This document shows positions 48,863-58,269 of a DNA stretch of 64,000 nt, piece by piece. Location: contig NC_013854.1 of assembly GCF_000010725.1 (NCBI RefSeq), forward strand, positions 2,385,001 to 2,449,000. The letters are read 5' to 3'. The notes below the pieces were generated by a model. It ran no database searches and was not told the origin of the DNA. It was given only the letters and a program-made list of their open reading frames with translations. This stretch comes from Azospirillum sp. B510 (GTDB lineage: Bacteria; Pseudomonadota; Alphaproteobacteria; Azospirillales; Azospirillaceae). The translations under genes were made by a program, and so were the position numbers. Every line of letters begins with the position of its first letter. Within the stretch, counting starts at the first letter, position 1.

Positions 48863-50195
48863 CAGGGCTCCGAATCCGTGTTAACGGATATTAACGTCGA
48901 GGATAGCGTTGAGGTAATCGGTGTCCCAGCCTGCCAGCTTCCTGCGGAGCTTGATGCTGGTGGGTCTGGGAGTGGCGGCCGGCTTTTTGGTGGCGCGCCG
49001 TAATCCGGAGCGCGGCCGGGCGGGTTCGGCGGCCTTGCGGACGAGGTTGATGGCGAAGTGGCGGACGACGGCCATGTTCAGGGCGCCGTGGCCTTTGCGC
49101 AAGCGGGACTGGTCCTCGTTGAAGACGACGTCGAGCAGCCAGTGCAGTTGGTTCTCGATGCGCCAATGGCCGCGCACGGCCTCGGCCGCCGCCTGGGCGG
49201 CGAGCGGGGCGGAGGTGATGTAATAGCGCGTGTCGGTGCGGCAACGATCCTTCAGCTCGGTCTTGCTGACCACCCGAACGATGGCGGCGACGGCGGGCAG
49301 GCGGACTTCGCCGGGAAAACGCCGCGCGCCGCTCAACCAATCGACCTGGCGCGCGACCGTGACCGCGCGCTGCTCGATCCGGCCATGGCCCTTGTCGATA
49401 TCGGCGGCGTGATCGAGCGTCTCCGGCGGTGCGCTGGTGAAGAAACTCTCGATCTCGTCGCGCAGGGTGGGCTGGTTGGCTTTGACCGCCAGCAGATAGT
49501 CGGCCCCGGCGTCGCGAACGGCCTGGGCGATGGTGGCGTTGCAGGCGATGGCGTCGATGGTGACGATCGCGCCCTTGAGCCCGCCCTCGGTCGCCAAGCG
49601 CTCCAGCAGAACCGGAATGGCCGCCAGTTCGCTGGCTTTGTCCTCGACGGCCTCCTGGCCGAGGACCAGGCGGCTGGTGGTGGCGAAGGCCGAGACCAAG
49701 TGCAAAGGGGCCTGTCCGAGGACGCGGTCATGGCTGCGTCGCGAGGTCTTGCCGTCGATGGCGACCAGTTCCGGCCGGTCGGGCCACGCCTCGCGCACCC
49801 AGGACAGGAAGCAGTCCTGGAACAGGCCGGACGGGATCCGGTTCATGAACACGGTCAGCCAGCGTCCGCTCGGCACCCCATGGTGATAGGGCTGGAAGCG
49901 CCGCAGAAAGTCGAGCCGCGCTTCACCCCAGGCGGCGATCGCCTCGTAATCCTCGCAATCCGCGATCGTCCCGCACACCGCCAGAAGCAGGATCTCCGGT
50001 AACGGATAGGCGACCCGCCAGGGAGCACGCGGGTCGTCGATCCGCGAAAAATGTTCCAGCAGCGCCTTCAGCCGCGATTTCTCACCAAAGCCGGCTTCGA
50101 TCGAACTCATGGGAGGACCTTCCAAGACGAGAGCCTCCACCGAATCAGAAACTTCCCAATTCGTAAACCGCTGTTAACCCGACTTCGGAGCCCTG
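48863..50195 (-). mobile_element. Complete insertion sequence, ISAs1-type, 1333 bp
   Basis: The ends are inverted repeats at 48863-48885 and 50173-50195 that match at 20 of 23 positions and begin CAGGGCTCCGAA. Ten-base target duplications border both sides. One intact transposase gene fills the element. The insertion site is intergenic, between the end of the exported unknown gene and the start of proS. Intact ends, gene and duplication suggest a fairly recent insertion. Confidence 0.93.
48881..50110 (-). CDS. ISAs1-family DDE transposase
   Basis: The 409-residue protein has the N-terminal DDE_Tnp_1-associated domain (RIDDPRAPWRVAYPLPEILLLAVCG) and the catalytic core. Acidic residues are in VAIDGKTSRRSHD, IVTIDAIACN and the final HWRIENQLHWLLDVVFNED, which contains the family signature and probably the catalytic glutamate. 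The ATG at 50110 has GGAAGG about ten bases upstream. The TAA stop is inside the left inverted repeat. The gene is uninterrupted and so may be active. Confidence 0.95.
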   Translation of the reverse strand: MSSIEAGFGEKSRLKALLEHFSRIDDPRAPWRVAYPLPEILLLAVCGTIADCEDYEAIAAWGEARLDFLRRFQPYHHGVPSGRWLTVFMNRIPSGLFQDCFLSWVREAWPDRPELVAIDGKTSRRSHDRVLGQAPLHLVSAFATTSRLVLGQEAVEDKASELAAIPVLLERLATEGGLKGAIVTIDAIACNATIAQAVRDAGADYLLAVKANQPTLRDEIESFFTSAPPETLDHAADIDKGHGRIEQRAVTVARQVDWLSGARRFPGEVRLPAVAAIVRVVSKTELKDRCRTDTRYYITSAPLAAQAAAEAVRGHWRIENQLHWLLDVVFNEDQSRLRKGHGALNMAVVRHFAINLVRKAAEPARPRSGLRRATKKPAATPRPTSIKLRRKLAGWDTDYLNAILDVNIR

Positions 50196-50205
50196 GAGGT
50201 CCGCC
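50196..50205 (+). repeat. Target site duplication, right copy
   Basis: GAGGTCCGCC, an exact copy of 48853-48862, directly follows the right end of the insertion sequence and lies eight bases before the next gene's stop codon. Confidence 0.9.
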
Positions 50206-50212
50206 CACCACC

Positions 50213-50719
50213 CTACCGGCCGCGGCAATAGACATAGAGGCGCTCCTCCGCCCCCGGATCGATCGGCTGGCCGTTCAGATAGAGGCGGTCGCCGACGACG
50301 CTCAGCCACACCGCCGTGACATCGTTCGGCAGGAAGGGAACGGACGGCACGGGGATGCCCATCCGCCGGGCCAGATCGATCGACAGCGGCAGGTCGATCG
50401 GGATCGGCGGCTGCGTGCCGGCGGACCCCGGCAGGTCGGCCGGCGCCACCGGACGCCCCTTCACATCCACGCCCGGCTTGTATTCGACATCGGCGGCCGG
50501 AACATGCCGGGTCAGCCGCTGGCACAGCGACAGATCGACGACCTGCCGGTCACCGGCCGGACGCTCGCGAGGGGCGTCCGGTGCCAGCGGGATCGGACCG
50601 GGAAGCGGCGTCGCCGATTGCGCCGATGCCGGCGGCGCCATCACCACGGCGATCGCCACGGCCGTCCCGGAGAGGGACAGCACCGCCAGGCCGGCGCGCA
50701 GGGACTGACGGACCGTCAC
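50213..50719 (-). CDS. Exported hypothetical protein, 168 aa
   Basis: I do not recognise the family. The N-terminus is a signal peptide (AVAIAVVMAPPASAQS, cleavage probably after ASA). The mature part is Pro-rich and has two cysteines, one in DLSLCQRL and one at VYCRG, which may form a disulfide. The C-terminal third is beta-like (VWLSVVGDRLYLNG). The ATG at 50719 overlaps the stop of the upstream 299-residue gene (ATGA), so they are coupled. The IS element inserted just beyond its stop and may have displaced its terminator. Confidence 0.75.
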   Translation of the reverse strand: MTVRQSLRAGLAVLSLSGTAVAIAVVMAPPASAQSATPLPGPIPLAPDAPRERPAGDRQVVDLSLCQRLTRHVPAADVEYKPGVDVKGRPVAPADLPGSAGTQPPIPIDLPLSIDLARRMGIPVPSVPFLPNDVTAVWLSVVGDRLYLNGQPIDPGAEERLYVYCRGR

Positions 50720-51615
50720 AGCGTGTGCCGTTCGGCCACCGGGGCCGCTTTGCGCATCGTTTTCCAGTAAAGCGACAGGTAGGGCATTCCTTTCTCCGCC
50801 TCCTCCTGGGTCCGCGCCGACTGGCGGATATATTTGCCGATGAAGGGCTTGTTCACATGCTCCAGGTCGATCGCGGCCTTCAGCACAAGGAATTCGCCGA
50901 TCCTGTCCGGCAGATTATAGTGCCATTTCTGCAGACAGTCGGAGGTGACGCCGGGCTTCGCCTGTTCCTGTTCGGGCAGATAAAATTCCTGGTGGTGATA
51001 CTGCGAGATTTCCTTCCACGCTTGCAGCACCCTGCCCGGCTTCACCCGCGGCAATGCCTTGAGCGTGCGGACATCGTCATGGAACAACGGCAGGAATCCC
51101 CGCCTTTCCCCCAGTTCGGTCAGCATGGTGTGAAGGCCGGCCATCACGCCGCCCTCGCTCCCCTCGCTGCGGCCGCCATCCGCCTTCTCCTCGCGCCGGC
51201 GACCGAACAGGGCGCTGAAGAAACCCTTCTTCGGCTTGGCATGGTTCCCGCCGCCGCCGTCCTGTCCCACCTTGCGCTCATCCCACAGCGAGTCCCAGGC
51301 GAATTCCCAGGCGGTGAAGATGGCGTTGGAGCGGTCGTCAAGCACGGTCAACAGATATTCACGCCCCTCCCGCGCCCAATCGACGTCGCCGATGATGGCG
51401 CGCACCGGACGGCGGCTCAGCACCACCGGCAAAATGCCAACGCGCACCAACTCCTGGTAGAATTCGACGAAGGACGGGGTCTGAATAAAGGGCAGGATCG
51501 AGCATGGCTGCTGCTCCGGCGCCAGCAACTCCATGCTTTTCCGTGTCCGCTCCAGCAGTTCGGTCGACAGAACCGCGGCGAACTGATCGAATCGTTCGTT
51601 TTCATTCGCGGCCAT
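50716..51615 (-). CDS. Hypothetical protein, 299 aa
   Basis: I do not recognise the family. There is no signal peptide or membrane segment. The first half (about residues 1-120) is alpha/beta with FIQTPSFVEFYQELVRVGILPVV. A Gly-rich linker and a basic patch KPKKGFFSALFGRRREEK lie near residue 130. The second half is helical with the aromatic-rich ISQYHHQEFYLPEQEQ segment. The ATG at 51615 has GAGG about eight bases upstream. It forms a two-gene unit with the exported protein. Codon use is like the rest of the chromosome. Confidence 0.75.
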   Translation of the reverse strand: MAANENERFDQFAAVLSTELLERTRKSMELLAPEQQPCSILPFIQTPSFVEFYQELVRVGILPVVLSRRPVRAIIGDVDWAREGREYLLTVLDDRSNAIFTAWEFAWDSLWDERKVGQDGGGGNHAKPKKGFFSALFGRRREEKADGGRSEGSEGGVMAGLHTMLTELGERRGFLPLFHDDVRTLKALPRVKPGRVLQAWKEISQYHHQEFYLPEQEQAKPGVTSDCLQKWHYNLPDRIGEFLVLKAAIDLEHVNKPFIGKYIRQSARTQEEAEKGMPYLSLYWKTMRKAAPVAERHTL

Positions 51616-51862
51616 CGGAGCCTCGACCGTCTTCCTTTCCTGCCGCCCGTCTAAACGGGCGAAAGCCACGCTGAAAAACCAGCAAAACCGGAAGGCCCCC
51701 GGGACGGCATGGGTCCCAGTGGCGATTTCATAACCGGGCTGACAGCCCCAATCAGAGGAATCATGATATAGGAGCTAAGCGAGGCAACGCTACCAAGTAA
51801 ACCGTTAACGTTTTCTGGAGCGGTCGCGGAAATTTTCTGTCCGCGCCACCGGACGCCTGCCG
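51616..51862. other. Intergenic region upstream of the 299-aa gene
   Basis: No gene is supported. The stretch contains AT-richer words (CATGATATAGG near 51763, CGTTAACG near 51803) and a short hairpin, GGGCTGACAGCCC near 51737. It may hold a promoter for the unknown pair on the minus strand. Confidence 0.3.
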
Positions 51863-51863
51863 G

Positions 51864-51901
51864 AAAAAAGAAAGGCCGCGCGGCACGAAGCGGCGCGGCC
51901 T
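51864..51901 (-). terminator. Terminator on the minus strand downstream of tag
   Basis: AGGCCGCGC pairs with GCGCGGCCT over nine bases; the preceding AAAAAAGAAA on the plus strand is a T-rich tract on the minus strand. It would end transcription from the tag operon, about 190 bases after the tag stop. The stretch 51902-52091 holds no gene that I can support; it has a small palindrome, GGGAGGA-ATA-TCCTCCC, near 51940. Confidence 0.75.
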
Positions 51902-52091
51902 GTCGAGTTTAGGGAGGAATCGCCACCAGGCGTCGGAAAGGGAGGAATATCCTCCCTCGTCACACAGAAAGAGTGGACCCGGACCACGGCGATGGCAAGC
52001 CCAAAACAGAGGCAGAAGCCCTTCATGCCCAAAGTTTTTGCAATTTTGCCTAGGCTTTCAGCGATTGCCTTCATTCTGACCGGTATTTTGC

Positions 52092-52667
52092 CTAATCTAC
52101 GATCAGATGCCCCCGATAACCGGCATCCGCAGCGATCCTCCATGGCGGACTCTGGGCCAGTACGGCGGCCTGGATCGGGCAATCGGCCTGATGGGCGCCC
52201 GGCAGATAGCCCAGGCTCATCAGGAATTCGCCGACGATCTCGCCGCCGGTGAAGCGGAAGGTTCGGCCGAACAGCTTGACCCATTCCGCCTTGGTCAACG
52301 GGTGATGGGCGCGCAGCCAAGCGTCGAACGACCCGTGGCTTTCGCGCAGCGCCACGATTCGGCGGGCATTCTCGATCACCGCATCGACCTTCAGGCGGTT
52401 GCGGATTATCCCCGCATCGGCCAGCAGCCGTGCCCGCTCCGTCTCGCCATAGGCGGCGACGCGGTCGATGTCGAAATTATCGAAGGCGGCGCGGAAGGCC
52501 TCGCGCTTCTTCAGGATGGTCAGCCAGGACAAGCCGGCCTGGTTGATCTCCAGCACCAGGCGCTCGAACAGCACCCGGTCGTCGTTGCTGGGAAAGCCGT
52601 ACTCGCCGTCATGGTACGGACCATGATGGGGATGGCCGGGCGCGGCCGCGCAATAGGTCAGACTCAC
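52092..52667 (-). CDS. tag: DNA-3-methyladenine glycosylase I
   Basis: Tag removes 3-methyladenine from DNA. The 191-residue protein shows YHDGEYGFPSNDDRVLFERLVLEINQAGLSWLTILKKRE, the family hallmark. The zinc-site residues are an early cysteine (TYCAAA) and histidine, and the late histidine and cysteine in GAHQADC. It is the last gene before a terminator, 36 bases after the DUF1467 gene. Confidence 0.94.
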   Translation of the reverse strand: MSLTYCAAAPGHPHHGPYHDGEYGFPSNDDRVLFERLVLEINQAGLSWLTILKKREAFRAAFDNFDIDRVAAYGETERARLLADAGIIRNRLKVDAVIENARRIVALRESHGSFDAWLRAHHPLTKAEWVKLFGRTFRFTGGEIVGEFLMSLGYLPGAHQADCPIQAAVLAQSPPWRIAADAGYRGHLIVD

Positions 52668-52703
52668 CCGATCCTCTCCCTTGTTTCCTGGTCGGTGGTT
52701 CGC

Positions 52704-52958
52704 TCAGAACATGTCGCGCGCCATGTCGCGGAACGAGACGAGTCCCGACCGTTCGACACCGAAGATCACCAGCCACACCAGGAAGGCGACCAGCGTCGTG
52801 ATCATGAACTTGCGCAGAATGCGCGGTTCGACCGGCGCGGAGGAGGCCATGCCGGGTTCCGGCGTCTCGGGCGTCCGTACCCCCCAGGGCAGCACCGCGA
52901 ACAGCACCACCCACCACACGACGATGTAGACGAAGGCCCCGGTCACCCAATTGTCCAT
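52704..52958 (-). CDS. DUF1467 family membrane protein, 84 aa
   Basis: The protein has two membrane segments: FVYIVVWWVVLFAVLPWGV near the N-terminus and FMITTLVAFLVWLVIFGV near the C-terminus. The WGVRTPE and ERSG patches are typical of DUF1467, an alphaproteobacterial family that is usually next to the methylmalonyl-CoA epimerase gene, as here. The function is unknown. Confidence 0.92.
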   Translation of the reverse strand: MDNWVTGAFVYIVVWWVVLFAVLPWGVRTPETPEPGMASSAPVEPRILRKFMITTLVAFLVWLVIFGVERSGLVSFRDMARDMF

Positions 52959-52992
52959 CCCGCCCTCCGCGCGTCACCCTGCCGAGGCCGGA

Positions 52993-53397
52993 TCAGGCCT
53001 GTTCCAGCTCCACCAGCGTCCCGCAGAAATCCTTCGGATGCAGGAACAGCACCGGCTTGTCATGGGCGCCGATCTTGGGCTCGCCATCGCCCAGCACGCG
53101 GGCCCCCTGCGCCTTCAGCCGGTCGCGGGCGGCCAGGATGTCGTCGACCTCGTAACAGATGTGGTGGATGCCGCCGGACGGGTTCTTTTCCAGGAAACCG
53201 GCGACGGGCGACGTCTCGCCGAAGGGATGCAGCAGCTCGATCTTGGTGTTGGGCAGGGTGACGAAGACCACGGTGACGCCGTGCGGCGGCAGATCCACCG
53301 GCTGCGACACCGCCGCTCCGAGGGTATCGCGGTAGAGCGCGGTCGCCGCCGGCAGGTCCGGAACGACGATGGCGACATGGTTGAGCTTCCCGATCAT
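52993..53397 (-). CDS. mce: Methylmalonyl-CoA epimerase
   Basis: The epimerase interconverts the stereoisomers of methylmalonyl-CoA in propionate metabolism. The 134-residue VOC-fold protein shows LNHVAIVVPDL with the first metal histidine, GIHHICYEVDDI with the second, and the C-terminal FCGTLVELEQ glutamate. The ATG at 53397 gives the normal length; the open frame upstream is out of character. Confidence 0.94.
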   Translation of the reverse strand: MIGKLNHVAIVVPDLPAATALYRDTLGAAVSQPVDLPPHGVTVVFVTLPNTKIELLHPFGETSPVAGFLEKNPSGGIHHICYEVDDILAARDRLKAQGARVLGDGEPKIGAHDKPVLFLHPKDFCGTLVELEQA

Positions 53398-53483
53398 GCG
53401 TGTCCTCTCTCGCTCTTTGCTCGGCCCTTCAACGGGCTCTGATATGACCCTTATACACCGCTTTCCCCCAGGCGCGGCTTTCC

Positions 53484-55199
53484 TCAGACGCGGACCAGAT
53501 GAACCTCCGTCACCGGCTTCTTGCCATGGGACGCGTTGAAGCAGCGGCGGACGGCGATCCGCGCCGCCTCCTTGACCTGGGCATCGTCGGCGCGCGCCGA
53601 TTTCGGCAGCATCGCCACCGATTCCCGCACCGCATCGACGACGTCCAGCAGCAGGTCGCGGTCGGTCGCCTCGTCGACCAGCCCCATCACCGCCAGCTGG
53701 GGCGCGGTGAGCAGCTCGCCCGTCGCGGTCATCACCAGCGTCACCACGGCGGCGCCATTGTTCACCATGCGGTTGCGCGCCCGCATCATGCCGGTGTCGA
53801 GCGGCACCAGCCGCTTGCCGTCGACCGCCATGCGGCCGGCCCGCACGGTCGCCACCACCCGGGCCCCCTCCGGCCCGTCGAGCCGCAGCAGCTCGCCATT
53901 GGCCGGCACGATGCTGTGGGCGACCTGGCAATCCTCCGCCAGGGCGGCATGGGCCTGCTGGTGGCGCTGCTCGCCATGGACCGGGACGGCGATGCGCGGC
54001 CGCACCCACTGGTACATGCGCACCAGCTCGTCACGCGCCGGATGGCCGGAGACATGGACCGCCGCCTCGTCCGCCGTCACCAGCTCGACCCCCTGGGCGA
54101 CCAGCTGGTTCTGCATGCGGCCGATGGCGCGCTCGTTGCCGGGAATCTCGCGCGAGGAGAAGATCACGACGTCGCCGCGCGACAGCGTCACCTGCGGATG
54201 GTCGTTGGCGGCGATGCGGGCGAGGGCCGATCGCGGCTCCCCCTGGCTGCCGGTGCAGATCAGCACCAGCTTCTCCCGCGGCAGATAGCTGGCGTCATGC
54301 TCCGACAGGAATTTCGGCACATCCGCCAAATAGCCGGTCGCCCGCGCCGCCTCATTGATGCGCCACAGCGAGCGGCCGACCAGGGCGACATGGCGGTCAT
54401 GGGCGGCGGCGGCGGCGGCGATGCTCTCCAGCCGCGCCACATTGGTGGCGAAGCAGCTGACGGCGATGCGGCGGTCGCGGTAACGCCCGAACAACTCCAT
54501 CAGGGTGGCGCGGACGGTCGCCTCCGACCCGGCGGCCCCCGGCACCAGGGCGTTGGTGCTGTCGCCGACCAGCGCCAGCACCCCCTCGTCGCCGATGGCG
54601 CGCAGCCGCGCCTCGTCGGCCGTCTCGCCGACCAGCGGATCGGGGTCCAGCTTCCAGTCGCCGGTGTGCAGCACCGTGCCGGCCGACGTGCGGATGGCGA
54701 GCGCGTTCGGCTCCGGGATCGAATGCGTCATGGTGACATATTCGACGGAGAAGGGACCGACCTCCACCGTGCCGCCCAGCGGGATCTCGTGGATCGGCAC
54801 CGTGCTGCTCAAGCCCTTCTCATGCAGCTTGGCGCGCAGGAAGGCGGCGGTGAAGGGCGTGCAATAGACCGGACAGCGCAGCTCCGGCCACAGATACTGC
54901 ACGGCGCCCAGATGGTCCTCATGGGCGTGGGTCAGCACCAGCCCGACCAGATCCGCCCGCCGTTCGGCGATGAAGGCCGGGTCCGGCATGATGACGTCCA
55001 GGCCGGGCATGGTGTCGTCGGCGAAGGAGATGCCGAGATCCACCATCAGCCATTTGCCGCGGTGGCCATAGAGGTTGAGGTTCATCCCGATCTCGCCGGA
55101 ACCGCCGAGCGGGAGGAAATACAGCGCATCCTCCTCCGGAACGAAGCTGTCCGCCGGGGCTTCGGACATTCCGGCGGCTGTCTTGGAGGATTGTGTCAT
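53484..55199 (-). CDS. rnj: Ribonuclease J
   Basis: RNase J is a metallo-beta-lactamase ribonuclease with 5' exonuclease and endonuclease activity. The 571-residue protein has GGSGEIGMN at the start of the fold, the metal motif THAHEDHLGA, the beta-CASP region with GDSTNA and TGSQGEPRSAL, and VSGHPARDEL near the metal site. A C-terminal domain follows. The ATG at 55199 overlaps the coaX stop as ATGA; the longer open frame lies inside coaX. The coaX-rnj pairing is common in alphaproteobacteria. Confidence 0.96.
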   Translation of the reverse strand: MTQSSKTAAGMSEAPADSFVPEEDALYFLPLGGSGEIGMNLNLYGHRGKWLMVDLGISFADDTMPGLDVIMPDPAFIAERRADLVGLVLTHAHEDHLGAVQYLWPELRCPVYCTPFTAAFLRAKLHEKGLSSTVPIHEIPLGGTVEVGPFSVEYVTMTHSIPEPNALAIRTSAGTVLHTGDWKLDPDPLVGETADEARLRAIGDEGVLALVGDSTNALVPGAAGSEATVRATLMELFGRYRDRRIAVSCFATNVARLESIAAAAAAHDRHVALVGRSLWRINEAARATGYLADVPKFLSEHDASYLPREKLVLICTGSQGEPRSALARIAANDHPQVTLSRGDVVIFSSREIPGNERAIGRMQNQLVAQGVELVTADEAAVHVSGHPARDELVRMYQWVRPRIAVPVHGEQRHQQAHAALAEDCQVAHSIVPANGELLRLDGPEGARVVATVRAGRMAVDGKRLVPLDTGMMRARNRMVNNGAAVVTLVMTATGELLTAPQLAVMGLVDEATDRDLLLDVVDAVRESVAMLPKSARADDAQVKEAARIAVRRCFNASHGKKPVTEVHLVRV

Positions 55200-55969
55200 T
55201 GGACCGTGTTGCGCTTGTGGATCAGGAGAAGACCGCGGAGCGTCAGCTCGTTGTCGGTGTGTTCGATCACATGGGTCGCCTTGGCGAAAAGAACAGCCAA
55301 CCCACCGGTGGCGACCACCCGCATCGGTTCGCCGTATTCCGCCCGGATACGGGCGACCAGCCCTTCGATCAGGCCGACATAGCCCCAGAAGATGCCGGAC
55401 TGCATACAGGCGATGGTGTTGCGGCCGATCACCTCGGCGGGCTGCTGGATTTCGACGCGCGGCAGCTTTGAGGCCGCCATCTGCAACGCCTCCAGCGACA
55501 GGTTCAGCCCCGGCGCGATGACGCCGCCGCGGTAATTGCCCTCGGCGTCGACCACGTCGAAGGTGGTCGCCGTGCCGAAATCGATGACGATCAGCGGGGT
55601 CTTGTAGGTCGCGGCGGCGGCCACCGTGTTGACCAGACGGTCGGCCCCCACCTCCTCCGGCCGGTCGACCAGCGCCTTGGCGCCGAGTTCCACGCCGGGC
55701 TGGCCGACGATCACCGGCTCGCAGCCGAAATGATCCTTGCTCAGCCGCTTCAGGTTGAAAGTCGCGCCGGGCACCACGCTGGCGATGATGGCGCCATGGA
55801 TGTCCACCGGCTTCAGCCCCTTCAACGCCATCAGATGCGTCAGCCACACCATGTATTCGTCGGAGGTGCGCTTGGGGTCGGTCGCCGTGCGCCAGATGCC
55901 GCGCTGGCGGTCGCCGTCATAGATGGCGAACACCACATTCGTGTTTCCGGCGTCGATGGCGAGCAGCAT
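55196..55969 (-). CDS. coaX: Type III pantothenate kinase CoaX
   Basis: CoaX phosphorylates pantothenate, the first step of coenzyme A synthesis. The 257-residue acetate-kinase-like protein has the phosphate loop MLLAIDAGNTNVVFAI, the pantothenate motif GADRLVN, VIDFGTATTFDVVD and GGVIAPGL. The length and motifs are standard. It lies 27 bases after birA. Confidence 0.97.
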   Translation of the reverse strand: MLLAIDAGNTNVVFAIYDGDRQRGIWRTATDPKRTSDEYMVWLTHLMALKGLKPVDIHGAIIASVVPGATFNLKRLSKDHFGCEPVIVGQPGVELGAKALVDRPEEVGADRLVNTVAAAATYKTPLIVIDFGTATTFDVVDAEGNYRGGVIAPGLNLSLEALQMAASKLPRVEIQQPAEVIGRNTIACMQSGIFWGYVGLIEGLVARIRAEYGEPMRVVATGGLAVLFAKATHVIEHTDNELTLRGLLLIHKRNTVQ

Positions 55970-55996
55970 GGGCGGGATCCTGACGGCGATGGATGG

Positions 55997-56797
55997 TCAA
56001 ACTCTACTTGCGGAGGGCGGGGCGAAGAACACGTCGCCGGCGGCGATCCGCTGGCGCGGCCCCCCGTCCGTTGGATCAAGCAACAGAACGCCGTCGCTGT
56101 CCAGATCGGCGAAGATGCCGGGGATCGTCCGGTCGGCCAGCCTGACCAGGATCGGCCCGCCCAGCCCCTTGGCCCGCGCCATCCAGGCGTCGCGCACCGG
56201 GCCGAAGCCGTGGGCGCGCCAGAGGCCGTACCAGTTGGCCAGATGCCCGGCGTAGACCTCCAGCAGCGCCGCGGGGCCCATGGCCGGCGCGCCTTCGGCG
56301 ATCAGCGAGGTGGCGCCGTAATCGGCGGTTGCGGGAAAATGCCGCAGGTTGATGCCGACCCCCAGCACCACCCAGGCGACGGTGCCATCGGCGGCCGGCT
56401 CCGACTCGAGGAGGATGCCGGACAGCTTGCGGTCATGCACCAGCACGTCGTTCGGCCATTTGCAGCGCACGCCGCTGGGATCGGGCAGCACGGATTCGGC
56501 CGTCTCGGCGATGGCGAGCGCCGCGACGAAGGAGATTTGGGCGGCCTCCGCCGGGGCCAGGCCGGGACGCAGGATGGTCGTGCTGTAGAGATTGCCCTCG
56601 GGCGAGGTCCAGGCCCGGCCGCGCCGTCCCCGGCCGCTTTCCTGGCGGCGGGCCCAGACGATGGTGCCTTCCGGGGCTCCGGAACGCGACAAGGCCTTCG
56701 CTTCGTCGTTCGTGCTGCCGACGGAGTCGAAGGCCTTGACCTGGAAGCCCGGAGGCAGGCGCAGACGCGCCGCCTCCGCTTCGAAAGATAAGCTCAT
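55997..56797 (-). CDS. birA: Biotin--[acetyl-CoA-carboxylase] ligase
   Basis: The enzyme attaches biotin to the carrier protein of acetyl-CoA carboxylase. The 266-residue protein has STNDEAKAL, the biotinyl-AMP loop ESGRGRRGRAW, and KWPNDVLVHDRKLSGIL. It lacks the N-terminal helix-turn-helix of E. coli BirA, so it is an enzyme only and not a repressor. The ATG at 56797 lies ten bases after the nuoN stop. Confidence 0.95.
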   Translation of the reverse strand: MSLSFEAEAARLRLPPGFQVKAFDSVGSTNDEAKALSRSGAPEGTIVWARRQESGRGRRGRAWTSPEGNLYSTTILRPGLAPAEAAQISFVAALAIAETAESVLPDPSGVRCKWPNDVLVHDRKLSGILLESEPAADGTVAWVVLGVGINLRHFPATADYGATSLIAEGAPAMGPAALLEVYAGHLANWYGLWRAHGFGPVRDAWMARAKGLGGPILVRLADRTIPGIFADLDSDGVLLLDPTDGGPRQRIAAGDVFFAPPSASRV

Positions 56798-56807
56798 CGG
56801 TCGGATG

Positions 56808-58256
56808 TCACCCGGCGAACAGGGCCGCCGCGGCGGCCGCCGCACCGTTCAGGATCGGCGCCGGAGCGACGAAGAACAGCAGGGTGAACAGGCTGGTCAG
56901 CACCAGGACGCCGGTCATGCCGTCATCATCGACCTTGTCGACCACCAGCGCGGGCTCATCGAAATACATGATCTTGATGATGCGCAGGTAATAGAAGGCG
57001 CCCACCACGCTGGTCAACACGCCGACGACGGCCAGCGTGTATTCCTGGGCGGCGATGGCCGCCAGGAAGACGTACAGCTTGCCGAAGAAACCCGCCATCG
57101 GCGGGATGCCGGCCATGGAGAACATGAAGATCGCCATGGTCGCCGCCAGCATCGGGTTGGTCTTGGACAGGCCGGAGAAATCCTTGATCTCCTCCAGCAT
57201 CTTGCCCTTGGCCTTCATGCTCAGGATGACCGCGAAGGCGCCGATGTTCATGGCGATGTAGAGCGCCATGTAGATCAGCACGCCGCGCACGCCGTCCTGG
57301 GTGCCGGTGGTCAGGCCGACCAGCGCGTAGCCGACATGGCCGATCGAGCTGTAGGCCATCAGGCGCTTGATGTTGGTCTGCATGATGGCGACGAAGGAGC
57401 CGATCGCCATCGACAGGATGGCGGCGGCGACCAGAACCTGATGCCACTGGGCGGCGAGATGGCCGAAAGGCTCCATCACCACGCGGGTCAGCAGGGCGAT
57501 GGCCGCCACCTTCGGCGCCGCCGCGAAGAAGGCGGTCACCGGGGTCGGCGCCCCCTCATAGACGTCGGGCGTCCACATGTGGAACGGAGCGGCCGAGATC
57601 TTGAAGGCCAGACCGGCCATCACGAAGACCAGACCGATCACCAGACCCGGCGACACATGGGCGCCGCCGGCGAACAGGGCGGCGACCTTGTCGAAGGAGG
57701 TCGTGCCGGCGAAGCCGTAGACCATCGACGCGCCATACAGCAGCATGCCCGAGGAAAGCGAGCCGAGGACGAAATACTTCAGCCCGGCTTCCGAGGACTT
57801 GCCGCTGTCGCGGCGGAAGGCGGCGATGACGTAGAGCGCCAGGCTCTGGGTCTCCAGCCCGACATACAGAGAGATGAAATCGTTGGCCGAGATCATCATC
57901 AGCATGCCGAGGGTGGCGAAGAGCATCAGCACCGGGAACTCGAAGCGCGCCATCTGCTCCCGCTCGTTGAAGCCGAGCGAGAGGACGACCGCGAAGGCCG
58001 CCGACACCAGCACCAGCGCCTTCATGAAGACGCCGAAGGCGTCCATCACGAACATACCGTTGAAGGTGACGACGCGGCCGCTGCCATAGCCCATCGCCAG
58101 GATGGCGGCGAACAGCATGCAGACGATCGACAGGTAGGAGACGGGACGGGTGAAACCGTCGCCGCGGAACACGCCCAGCATCAGCAGGGCGATGCCCGAA
58201 AGCGCCAGGAAGATCTCCGGCAGGGCCGGCCAGATGTCGGGAAACACTGCGGTCAT
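56808..58256 (-). CDS. nuoN: NADH-quinone oxidoreductase subunit N
   Basis: NuoN is one of the three antiporter-like proton-pumping subunits of complex I. The 482-residue protein has about 14 membrane segments. Key charged residues occur in [13 protein letters not shown] (the glutamate of segment 5) and in the lysine-containing [16 protein letters not shown] and [15 protein letters not shown] segments. The ATG at 58256 is 13 bases after the nuoM stop. Confidence 0.97.
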   Translation of the reverse strand: MTAVFPDIWPALPEIFLALSGIALLMLGVFRGDGFTRPVSYLSIVCMLFAAILAMGYGSGRVVTFNGMFVMDAFGVFMKALVLVSAAFAVVLSLGFNEREQMARFEFPVLMLFATLGMLMMISANDFISLYVGLETQSLALYVIAAFRRDSGKSSEAGLKYFVLGSLSSGMLLYGASMVYGFAGTTSFDKVAALFAGGAHVSPGLVIGLVFVMAGLAFKISAAPFHMWTPDVYEGAPTPVTAFFAAAPKVAAIALLTRVVMEPFGHLAAQWHQVLVAAAILSMAIGSFVAIMQTNIKRLMAYSSIGHVGYALVGLTTGTQDGVRGVLIYMALYIAMNIGAFAVILSMKAKGKMLEEIKDFSGLSKTNPMLAATMAIFMFSMAGIPPMAGFFGKLYVFLAAIAAQEYTLAVVGVLTSVVGAFYYLRIIKIMYFDEPALVVDKVDDDGMTGVLVLTSLFTLLFFVAPAPILNGAAAAAAALFAG

Positions 58257-58269
58257 GTCGAAGAACCCC

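Noticed and set aside
51805..52075. Minus-strand open frame starting MKAIAESLGKIAKTL downstream of tag
   Set aside because: It crosses the terminator at 51864-51901, lacks a ribosome binding site, and the tail is Arg/Ser-rich without pattern.
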